Below are positions 1-5,995 of a stretch of 12,967 nucleotides of DNA, piece after piece. The translations under genes were made by a program, and so were the position numbers. The first letter of the stretch is position 1. The number at the start of each line of letters is the position of its first letter. The notes below the pieces were generated by a model that saw only the letters and a program-made list of their open reading frames with translations, searched no databases and had not been told where the DNA came from. This DNA is from Candidatus Pacearchaeota archaeon. GTDB lineage: Archaea; Nanobdellota; Nanobdellia; Pacearchaeales; GW2011-AR1. The stretch is from the NCBI GenBank assembly GCA_023142835.1, contig JAGLIS010000022.1, forward strand, positions 1 through 12,967, written 5' to 3'.

Positions 1-2
1 AT

Positions 3-3000
3 GTTGATGGTTATCCTGTCGACGGGGGTTTAATGGATTTGCGGCTTGGTGCTATTGATCCAGGTGTTAGGTGTCGAACTTGTGGTGGGCGGTTGAAAGA
101 GTGTTTGGGTCATCCTGGAATGATTGAATTGGCTCGGCCGATTGTTCATATTAAATATTTGCCTATTATTGATATGGTTTTGAGATCGACTTGTGAGGCT
201 TGTGGAAAAGTTTTGATTAAGGATGAGAAGGATTTGAATAAGGAATTAATTGATAGGATTAAGAAAGCAAAGGATGGGAAAAAATGTCCGCATTGTAGTA
301 TTGTTCAGGAAAGGGTTAAACTTGAGAAGCCGTGTACTTTTAGAAGTGGGCGAAGGAGATTATTTCCTTCAGAGATTCGTGAGAGGTTGGTTAATGTTCC
401 TGATGAGGATTTGAAAGTTTTGGGGATTAAGGCTGCTACTTTAAGACCTGAATGGGCTATTTTAACACTATTGCTTGTTCCGTCCGTCGCTGTGCGTCCT
501 TCGATTACATTGCAAACTGGTGAGAGGTCAGAAGATGATTTAACTCATAAGTTGTCAGATATTATTAGATCTAATCAAAGGCTTTGGGAAAACTTAAACG
601 CTGGTGCTCCGGAAGTTATTATTGAAGATCTTTGGGATTTATTACAATATCATATTACTACTTTCTTTGATAATTCTATTGCTAAGATTCCTCCTGCGAG
701 ACACCGGAGTGGTCAGCCATTGAAGACGATTACTGAAAGAATTAAGGGAAAGGAAGGTAGGATTAGGAAAAATTTGGCAGGAAAGAGAGTTAATTATTCT
801 GCAAGGACGGTTATTTCTCCAGATCCTAATTTAAAGTTGAATGAAGTTGGTATTCCATTATCTGTTGCGAGTGTTTTAACTGTCGCTGAGAAAGTTACTT
901 CGATTAATATTAATCGTATGAAAAAGTTAATTGCGGCTAAGAATTATCCTGGAGCTAATTATATTATTCGGCCTGATGAAAAGAGGAAGAGGATTACGGA
1001 TGAGTTGAGAGAAGATTTGCAGAATGAAATTGAGCCAAGTTATATTGTTGAAAGGCATCTGGTAGATGGGGATGTTGTTTTGTTTAATCGGCATCCGTCT
1101 TTGCATAGAGCGTCGCTTATGGCTCATTTGGTGAAGGTTCTTCCAGGGAAGACGTTTAGGATTCATCCAGCTGTTTGTGCTCCTTATGGTGCGGATTTTG
1201 ATGGTGATGAGATGAATATTCATGCTCCCCAGACTGAGGAAGCTAGAGCGGAGGCAAAGATTTTGTTGAATGTTAATGAGAATTTATTTTCACCTAAAAA
1301 TAATATGAATTTTATTGGTTGTGTTAATGATGCTGTTAGTGGTAATTTTATCCTTCGTGATTCTGAGCTGAGCAAGGAAGATGCATCTCAGTTATTATAT
1401 GAAAATGATATACCTGTGGGGAATTTGAATAAGAATAATTTTGGGAAGGATATTTTTGCGAAACTTATTCCGAAAGAAATTGCAAATGAGAATATTGATT
1501 CTAAAGGATTCAAGGGTGGTAGTGGCGCTGTTTTGAAAATTTCTGATAAGGAGTTTGGTCGGGAAAAGACTATTGAACTTTTGAGGAGAGTTTTTTCTTT
1601 GGGAGCAACTTTTTTATCTAGGACAGGGTTCACTCTTTCTGTGGATGATCTTAATGTTTCTGAGGAAGTTAAGAAGAAGACTCAGAAGATTATTGAAGCT
1701 GCTGAAGTTAAAACTCAGAAGATTATTGAGAGTTATTATGATGAGAGTCTTGAATGTTTGCCTGGAAAGAGTGCTGAGGAGACAAGGGAAACTAAGATTT
1801 TGCATGCATTGAATGAGACAAGAACAGATGTTGGTGATGTGGTTAAGGGATGTTTCCCTAAGGATAATTTGGCGAATAAGATGATTAGCTCGGGAGCTGG
1901 GGGAAGTTTGTTGAATATTACTCAGATTTCTTGTTCGGTTGGACAGCAGGTGCTTAATGGACGTAGAATTGATTTTGGTTATACTGAGAGGACTTTGCCG
2001 TTTTTCAAGAAAGGGGATTTATCTCCAAGACCTCATGGATTTATTTATAGTTCTTTGATGAAAGGTTTTGAACCAGATGAATTGTTTTTTGGGGCTATGA
2101 CTGGACGAGATGGTTTAATGGATGTTGCACTTAGAACTCCTAAGTCTGGTTATTTGTTCAGGCGATTGGCGAATGCTCTGCAAGATTTGGTTGTGGCTTA
2201 TGACGGAACGGTGAGGGATGCTTCTAATAATATTGTCCAGTATGTTTATGGTCTTGATGGTCTCGATATTTCTGCTAAGCATAAGAATGGGAAGGTTGCG
2301 CCTGGAGAGGCTATTGGTGTTGTTACGGCTCAATCTTTTGGTGAGGCGTCGACGCAGATGGTTCTTAATGTTTTCCATGCGGCAGGTGTAGCTGAAATGC
2401 AGGTTACGCAAGGTCTTCCGAGACTTGTTGAAATTTTAGATGCGAGAAAATTGCCTAAGACTCCGTCGATGGAGATTTATTTGGATAAGGAACATAATAA
2501 TGAGAATGATGCGAGAATTATTGCGGAGAAAATTAAGGAAGTTAAGTTGAAAGAGGTTCTTTCGGATATTGCGATTGATTTTGGTTCTAAAAAAATTAAG
2601 GTTGGTGTTGATGCAAAGGGATTGAAGATAGCACATATTAGTCTTGATAGTGTTGTGAAGGTTTTGGATGAAAAAGGTTTTAGTGCGAAAAAGTCTTCTG
2701 ATGGTTTTGTAATTGATATGGCTAAAGAAGATTTTAAGACAATTTACAAGGTTAAGGAGAAAATTAAGGAAGTTATATTGACAGGTGTTAAGGATATTTC
2801 GCAGGTTTTGGTTGTTAAGAGGGAGAATGATTATGTTATCTTGACTGCTGGTTCGAATTTAAAGGAGATTTTGAAATTTAAGGGTGTTGGAAGTGATAAG
2901 GTTATTACTAATGATATTCATGAGATTGCGAATATTTTGGGTATTGAGGCTGCACGACAGGCAGTAATTAATGAGATTCAAGCTGTTGTTACTTCTCAAG

Positions 3001-3326
3001 GCCTTGCGATTGATGGGAAACATGCAATGCTTGTTTCAGATACGATGACAGCGTCGGGAGTTGTTAAGGGTATTACTCGTATGGGTATTATTTCTGATAA
3101 GAATTCTATTTTAGCGAGGGCATCTTTTGAGACACCAGTTCCACAATTTGTTCAGGCGACAAAGACTGGTAAAAGAGATAAGTTAGCTTCGGTAATTGAG
3201 AATATTATTTTGAATCAACCAGTTCCTGTTGGAACGGGTCTTCCAGGGTTATTAGTTAAGGTTACTGGTTCTTTAGCGGAGCGGGCAAAATTGAAAGGAG
3301 ATAAAAATGTCAGTAAAGGAAATTAA
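3..3326 (+). CDS. rpoA: DNA-directed RNA polymerase subunit Rpo1, A' and A'' fused (5' partial)
   Basis: Largest catalytic subunit of archaeal RNA polymerase. The frame is open to the window edge: the codons before the ATG at 33 read VDGYPVDGGL, a conserved part of the A' N-terminus, so that ATG is internal and about 45 residues are missing. Visible in order: zinc motif C-x2-C-x6-C-x2-H (CRTCGGRLKECLGH); second cysteine cluster CEACG...CPHC; the Mg-binding active-site loop YGADFDGDEMN at 1185-1217, with three aspartates intact but the usual first Asn replaced by Gly; bridge-helix region GRDGLMDVALRTPKSGY; trigger loop QMVLNVFHAAGV, with catalytic His codon at 2376. A' runs straight into A'' at about 2290 with no stop or frameshift, whereas most archaea split the subunit in two genes. 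The last 20 nt overlap rpl30e. Family assignment is certain; the fusion and the Gly are seen directly. Confidence 0.97.
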   Translation, partial: VDGYPVDGGLMDLRLGAIDPGVRCRTCGGRLKECLGHPGMIELARPIVHIKYLPIIDMVLRSTCEACGKVLIKDEKDLNKELIDRIKKAKDGKKCPHCSIVQERVKLEKPCTFRSGRRRLFPSEIRERLVNVPDEDLKVLGIKAATLRPEWAILTLLLVPSVAVRPSITLQTGERSEDDLTHKLSDIIRSNQRLWENLNAGAPEVIIEDLWDLLQYHITTFFDNSIAKIPPARHRSGQPLKTITERIKGKEGRIRKNLAGKRVNYSARTVISPDPNLKLNEVGIPLSVASVLTVAEKVTSININRMKKLIAAKNYPGANYIIRPDEKRKRITDELREDLQNEIEPSYIVERHLVDGDVVLFNRHPSLHRASLMAHLVKVLPGKTFRIHPAVCAPYGADFDGDEMNIHAPQTEEARAEAKILLNVNENLFSPKNNMNFIGCVNDAVSGNFILRDSELSKEDASQLLYENDIPVGNLNKNNFGKDIFAKLIPKEIANENIDSKGFKGGSGAVLKISDKEFGREKTIELLRRVFSLGATFLSRTGFTLSVDDLNVSEEVKKKTQKIIEAAEVKTQKIIESYYDESLECLPGKSAEETRETKILHALNETRTDVGDVVKGCFPKDNLANKMISSGAGGSLLNITQISCSVGQQVLNGRRIDFGYTERTLPFFKKGDLSPRPHGFIYSSLMKGFEPDELFFGAMTGRDGLMDVALRTPKSGYLFRRLANALQDLVVAYDGTVRDASNNIVQYVYGLDGLDISAKHKNGKVAPGEAIGVVTAQSFGEASTQMVLNVFHAAGVAEMQVTQGLPRLVEILDARKLPKTPSMEIYLDKEHNNENDARIIAEKIKEVKLKEVLSDIAIDFGSKKIKVGVDAKGLKIAHISLDSVVKVLDEKGFSAKKSSDGFVIDMAKEDFKTIYKVKEKIKEVILTGVKDISQVLVVKRENDYVILTAGSNLKEILKFKGVGSDKVITNDIHEIANILGIEAARQAVINEIQAVVTSQGLAIDGKHAMLVSDTMTASGVVKGITRMGIISDKNSILARASFETPVPQFVQATKTGKRDKLASVIENIILNQPVPVGTGLPGLLVKVTGSLAERAKLKGDKNVSKGN
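3294..3300 (+). promoter_or_regulatory. Shine-Dalgarno site of rpl30e inside the rpo1 3' end
   Basis: AAAGGAG lies 6 nt before the ATG at 3307, inside the last codons of rpo1. It supports the overlapping start and translation of rpl30e from the polymerase transcript. Confidence 0.75.
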
Positions 3327-3576
3327 GGAGGCGATAGGGCAGGGGAAGGTTTATTTTGGAATTCGACAGGCTTTGAAGCATGTAAAAAATTTGTCTAATG
3401 TTTTTATTGCTAAAGATACTCGGGATGAAACTGTTGAAATGCTTGATGCGTCTGGAGTTGAATTTATTGTTTTGAAATTTAAAGAAGATTTATCTAAAGA
3501 ATTAAATCTTGATTTCGAGTGTGAAGTTTTTTCTATCGCGTCTAAAGATAGAATTTCTGTGAAGGTAAAAAAATAA
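3307..3576 (+). CDS. rpl30e: 50S ribosomal protein L30e (eL30)
   Basis: 89-aa L7Ae/L30e-family RNA-binding protein of the large ribosomal subunit. The sequence follows the family: an N-terminal helix with a GKVYFGIRQALKHV-type segment, a strand (NVFIAKDTRD) at about residues 31-40, the helix VEMLDASGVEF, and a C-terminal strand. It is slightly shorter than the usual roughly 100 residues. The start is set by a good Shine-Dalgarno inside rpo1, with a 20-nt overlap. The order rpo1-L30e-NusA is the conserved archaeal arrangement and strengthens the call over other L7Ae-family members such as L7Ae itself. Confidence 0.9.
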   Translation: MSVKEIKEAIGQGKVYFGIRQALKHVKNLSNVFIAKDTRDETVEMLDASGVEFIVLKFKEDLSKELNLDFECEVFSIASKDRISVKVKK

Positions 3577-3577
3577 G

Positions 3578-4021
3578 ATGGCGGGAACTATTGATATGCA
3601 GTTGATGAGGTATATTAATTTATTTGGTAAGATAACTAAAGTTCCGACGACGAAATGTTTTGTTTATAATAATCAAATAGTTTTTGTGGTTCCGAAGGCA
3701 CAAGTTTCAATGGCGATTGGAAAGAATGCGGAAAATGTTAAGAAGCTTAATGATATTTTGAGAAGGAAAATTAAGGTTGTGGCTATGCCTATTTTTGATA
3801 GTTCCTCGGTAAACGGGGGTGGTGGAGAAATTGGAAAATTTATTGAAGCTGTTGTTAGTCCTGTAGAATTTAATAGGGTTGAGTTAAAAGAAAATACTTT
3901 GGTGGTTAATGCGGGTCGTCAGAGTAAAGCGACTTTGATTGGAAGAGGTCGTCAGAGAGAAAAGGAATTGTCTGATGTTTTGAGGAATTTTTTTGGTATT
4001 TCTAAATTGCGAATTGTCTAA
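3578..4021 (+). CDS. nusA: NusA-like transcription factor, two KH domains
   Basis: 147-aa archaeal NusA-type protein, thought to bind RNA and act in transcription elongation or termination, though its archaeal role is poorly defined. It lacks the N-terminal polymerase-binding and S1 domains of bacterial NusA, as expected in archaea. The first KH domain has a KAQVSMAIGKNAENVKKL loop (about residues 45-62). The second has a KATLIGRGRQREKELSDVL segment near the C-terminus (about 117-135). They are joined by a glycine-rich turn (NGGGGEIG). The start is 1 nt after the rpl30e stop; a weak purine stretch (GAAGGT at 3561) may serve as ribosome site. It is the last gene of the rpo1 unit and is followed by structured element copy 1. 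Confidence 0.92.
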   Translation: MAGTIDMQLMRYINLFGKITKVPTTKCFVYNNQIVFVVPKAQVSMAIGKNAENVKKLNDILRRKIKVVAMPIFDSSSVNGGGGEIGKFIEAVVSPVEFNRVELKENTLVVNAGRQSKATLIGRGRQREKELSDVLRNFFGISKLRIV

Positions 4022-4025
4022 GCCC

Positions 4026-4253
4026 AGGGAGATATCTCCCTCGGCTGTGTACCCTCTTAGTTAGCGATGATTTAAAATTTATTTTTCATTTGGTTTTTGT
4101 TGCACAAAAACTTCGCGTGAAAAATGAAATTTGAAATATCGTATTTAATGCAAATTAAAATTTCTTAACGGTTATGTCCAACTTCGTCGGACAACCTGAA
4201 CCTAAAATTTTAATTTGCGGGGAAGGGGAAATGGCTTGGGCAACTGAGAAGGG
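4026..4253 (+). ncRNA. Candidate structured RNA element, copy 1 (nusA 3' region)
   Basis: No coding potential is seen. By eye it folds as follows. A 5' hairpin is formed by a 16-nt palindrome (4026-4041). Outer helix P1 pairs 4052-4062 with 4242-4253 (11 bp, one G-U pair, one bulged A). Hairpin P2 pairs 4065-4088 with 4118-4141 (22 bp in blocks of 4, 4, 6 and 8, with single bulges and one A-G mismatch) and is capped by an 8-bp stem, 4093-4100 with 4104-4111, loop TGC. Hairpin P3 pairs 4150-4163 with 4205-4218 (14 bp) and holds an inner stem, 4170-4179 with 4189-4196, with a 2-nt bulge. A purine-rich strand, GCGGGGAAGGG...CTTGGGCAAC, closes the junction. A second copy lies at 8173-8396, and the differences preserve the fold. 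It could be a 3'-UTR element, a free RNA or a mobile DNA repeat; transcription is inferred, not shown. Confidence 0.7.
4064..4244 (+). repeat. Conserved core of the dispersed element, copy 1
   Basis: Direct repeat of 8210-8389, in the same orientation. From 4064 to 4227 the copies differ at only six positions (4114, 4156, 4164, 4174, 4175, 4212) with no gap. After that there is one extra G and two substitutions before the shared CTTGGGCAAC. Upstream the alignment continues without a gap at much lower identity. Confidence 0.95.
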
Positions 4254-4337
4254 TGTTGATAAAACTTTCATTTAAAAAAAGGATGAGCGAAGAATTTAAA
4301 GAAGAATTTTTGTGTAAGAAGTAAATCATTTTTTGGA

Positions 4338-4346
4338 TTTTATATA
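4338..4346 (+). promoter_or_regulatory. Alternative TATA box upstream of rps12
   Basis: TTTTATATA matches the archaeal TATA consensus. It lies 60-68 nt before the rps12 ATG, which would give a leader of about 38 nt. The box at 4368 fits better with the missing ribosome site, so this is the less likely or a second promoter. Confidence 0.35.
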
Positions 4347-4367
4347 CAAAGCTAATTTCTGCGGAAG

Positions 4368-4376
4368 TTTTATAAA
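4368..4376 (+). promoter_or_regulatory. TATA box of the rps12 unit
   Basis: TTTTATAAA is centred about 34 nt before the rps12 ATG. The same TTTTATAAAG string precedes EF-2 at nearly the same distance. There is no Shine-Dalgarno before the ATG, so a nearly leaderless mRNA is expected. The rest of the 4254-4405 stretch is AT-rich and shows no supported gene. Confidence 0.6.
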
Positions 4377-4405
4377 GCAAAATTTCACTTAAATTATATT
4401 ATATT

Positions 4406-4828
4406 ATGGGATTGATGAATGCATTGAAGTTGAAGAAGGCACGAAAGAAATTTCGAGATAATAAGTTGCCTGAGAAGAAGAAGCGTCTTGGAATTAGTTT
4501 GAAGTTTGATCCTATCGGGAGAGCGTCGCAGGCGAGAGGTATTGTTATTAAGAAAATTCAGAAGGAAGCTAAGCAACCTAATTCGGCTATGAGGAAGTGT
4601 TGTAGGGTTCAGTTGATTAAGGGTGGGAAGGAAGTTACGGCTTTTATTCCGGGAAATTTGGCGCAGAAATTTGTTGATGAGCATGATGAGGTTCTTATTG
4701 AGAGAATTGGTGGAAAACAGGGACGGACGAAAGGGGATTTGTCTGGTGTGCGGTTTCAGGTTATTAAGGTAAATGATCAGCCTTTAGCTAGACTTTGGTC
4801 TGGTAAGATTGAGAAGGGGAGGCGATAG
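4406..4828 (+). CDS. rps12: 30S ribosomal protein S12 (uS12)
   Basis: 140-aa decoding-centre protein of the small subunit, close to the usual archaeal length of about 145. Family signatures include SQARGIVIKKI, the universal KQPNSAMRKCCRVQL loop that reaches the A site, VTAFIPG, and DEHDEVLIERIGGKQGR, followed by GDLSGVRFQVIKVN. The N-terminus is rich in Lys and Arg. The first ATG of the frame is used; a second Met three codons later is possible. No ribosome site precedes it, and a TATA box about 34 nt upstream suggests a leaderless transcript. It heads a three-gene unit with the next two genes. Confidence 0.96.
   Translation: MGLMNALKLKKARKKFRDNKLPEKKKRLGISLKFDPIGRASQARGIVIKKIQKEAKQPNSAMRKCCRVQLIKGGKEVTAFIPGNLAQKFVDEHDEVLIERIGGKQGRTKGDLSGVRFQVIKVNDQPLARLWSGKIEKGRR
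4815..4822 (+). promoter_or_regulatory. Shine-Dalgarno site fixing the start of the 120-aa gene
   Basis: AAGGGGAGG-type purine run at the 3' end of rps12, ending 7 nt before the ATG at 4830. It favours that ATG over the upstream in-frame TTG at 4809, which would overlap rps12 and lies before the site. Confidence 0.7.
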
Positions 4829-4829
4829 G

Positions 4830-5192
4830 ATGAATGTATTTGAATCTTCAAGATTGGGATACTTGATAAATAAAAATGTAGATGTTAGGATATTGAGTTC
4901 ATCGAATTTATCAAAGGTTAGTGGAACTTTAATTTTTGGAACTAAGGATGAGGATAGTAATGAAATTATTCCGGTTGGGACTTGTGATAAAGACTATCAA
5001 GGGGATCCATCTACGGGTTGGTATGTTGTTGTTGAGAGTAAGGGGTATGCTGAAAGGCTTTTTAGGAATCCTTTATGTTATATAGATGGTTACAAAAGGG
5101 AGATTTATTCTCGTTCTGATTTTCCTAGTAATCGGATTCAAAGAGAAGATTTAAGGCAGGCTTATGGTATTTGTAATGGAGGTAGAGAATAA
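4830..5192 (+). CDS. Unrecognised 120-aa protein between uS12 and uS7
   Basis: I do not recognise this family. The 120-aa product has no signal peptide, membrane segment or clear metal site. It has two isolated cysteines in the body (residues 52 and 83) and one near the C-terminus (115). Alternating hydrophobic stretches such as NVDVRILSSS, GTLIFG and GWYVVVESKGY suggest a small beta-rich fold. The tail is charged (QREDLRQ). It starts 1 nt after the rps12 stop behind a strong ribosome site, and its stop overlaps the rps7 ATG (TAATG), so it is translationally coupled to both. That context and the clean frame make it a real gene, probably linked to ribosome or translation work. This spot is normally empty between S12 and S7, so it may be a lineage-specific insertion. 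Any function is a guess. Confidence 0.8.
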   Translation: MNVFESSRLGYLINKNVDVRILSSSNLSKVSGTLIFGTKDEDSNEIIPVGTCDKDYQGDPSTGWYVVVESKGYAERLFRNPLCYIDGYKREIYSRSDFPSNRIQREDLRQAYGICNGGRE

Positions 5193-5788
5193 TGGTAGAG
5201 ATGAAAGTTTTTGGTTTATTTGATACTTCGGAAATTAGGGTTGAAGATCCTGGTTTGAAGAGAGTTATTAATTTGGATGCGAAGTTGATGTTGAAGTCAC
5301 ATGGTAGGATTAAGTGGGATCCGACGAGGGCGAAGGTTAATGTTGTTGAGAGGTTGATAAATTTATTGCAGGTTCCTGGTTCGCGAGGTAAGAAGCATAA
5401 GATTATTACTGGGCGAATTACTGGGAAGCAGGCACAGTGTACTAAAATTGTTATAGATACGTTTAAGATTATTGAAGAGAAAACTAAGGAGAATCCTTTG
5501 AAAGTTTTGGTTAAAGCGATTGAGAATGGAGCTCCACGAGATACGGTAATTGCTGTTGAGTATGGTGGTGCAAGGTATCCTCAGGCGGTTGATGTTTCTC
5601 CTCGGAGAAGGTTGAATTTAGTTCTTAGGTATATAGTTAATGGGTCTTATGATAAGGCGTTTAATAAGAAGGCAACTATTGTGGAGGCTTTGGCTAAGGA
5701 GTTAATGTTGGCTGCAGAAGGTAGTTCGGAGAGTTATGTGGTTTCTAAAAGGAATGATACTGAAAAACAAGCCGACGCAGCTCGGTAA
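5192..5788 (+). CDS. rps7: 30S ribosomal protein S7 (uS7)
   Basis: 198-aa protein that nucleates assembly of the 16S 3' domain (head) and contacts the E site. It matches archaeal uS7: KVFGLFDTSEIRVEDPGLKR near the N-terminus, AKVNVVERLINLL, the core ENPLKVLVKAIENGAPRDT, then YPQAVDVSPRRRLNLVLRYI and the C-terminal helix EALAKELMLAAEGSSESYVV. The start overlaps the previous stop by 1 nt and is preceded by GGAGG at 5178-5182. The stop codon sits at the outer edge of a 26-bp inverted repeat arm, so the 3' end of the message would fold immediately after translation ends. Confidence 0.96.
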   Translation: MVEMKVFGLFDTSEIRVEDPGLKRVINLDAKLMLKSHGRIKWDPTRAKVNVVERLINLLQVPGSRGKKHKIITGRITGKQAQCTKIVIDTFKIIEEKTKENPLKVLVKAIENGAPRDTVIAVEYGGARYPQAVDVSPRRRLNLVLRYIVNGSYDKAFNKKATIVEALAKELMLAAEGSSESYVVSKRNDTEKQADAAR

Positions 5789-5889
5789 TTTTGATTCTTA
5801 CTAGGTAATTTTGTCGTGATAATTTTCTTATGTGCGTAAGCACACTGCAAAAATTCTAACTTAAAAATTACCTAGTAAGAATCAAAATT
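5787..5889 (+). repeat. Perfect 26-bp inverted repeat with structured interior (rps7-EF-2 spacer)
   Basis: The left arm (5787-5812) and right arm (5864-5889) are exact reverse complements over 26 bases. The 51-nt interior holds a further stem of 6 bp (5821-5826 with 5850-5855) and a 5-bp hairpin, TGTGC/GCACA, closed by a GTAA loop (5831-5844), a GNRA-type tetraloop if transcribed. The left arm starts within the rps7 stop codon. No T-tract follows the right arm, so it is not a classical intrinsic terminator. No target-site duplication is visible at the outer ends. It could be an mRNA 3'-end stabiliser, a processing site or a MITE-like insertion. It does not match the elements at 4026 and 8173. 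Confidence 0.9.
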
Positions 5890-5961
5890 GTTGGACAGTT
5901 GTTTTTGTTTAGGGAATGGAGTGATAACAGCGTCGGAAAGTTTATGTTTTGGTATGCAAAC

Positions 5962-5970
5962 TTTTATAAA
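5962..5970 (+). promoter_or_regulatory. TATA box of EF-2
   Basis: TTTTATAAA is centred about 30 nt before the ATG at 5996, the spacing expected for a leaderless archaeal transcript. The 5' end overlaps a 7-bp inverted repeat (5937-5943 with 5958-5964). Confidence 0.65.
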
Positions 5971-5995
5971 GAGTTTTTTCGATGGATTTATTATT

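Noticed and set aside
33..35. ATG at 33 as the start of rpo1
   Set aside because: The frame is open to the window edge and the codons before it encode conserved A' residues, so the gene simply continues upstream.
4064..4199. Box C/D-like motifs (GCGATGA and CTGA) in the element
   Set aside because: Box C is imperfect, the boxes are about 130 nt apart and both fall in predicted paired or junction regions; archaeal C/D RNAs are about 60 nt.
4283..4324. 13-codon frame (MSEEFKEEFLCKK) before rps12
   Set aside because: Too short to support, no counterpart after the second element copy, and only a weak purine run before it.
4809..4829. Upstream TTG start for the 120-aa gene
   Set aside because: It overlaps rps12 and precedes the ribosome site; the ATG at 4830 is correctly spaced behind that site.
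5787..5889. Inverted repeat as an insertion sequence or classic MITE
   Set aside because: No transposase frame, no visible target-site duplication and only one copy in the window; kept as a repeat of unknown origin.
5888..5995. 36-residue N-terminal extension of EF-2 from a TTG codon
   Set aside because: The extension does not resemble EF-2, begins inside the inverted repeat and would be translated across the TATA box; the ATG at 5996 matches the family N-terminus.
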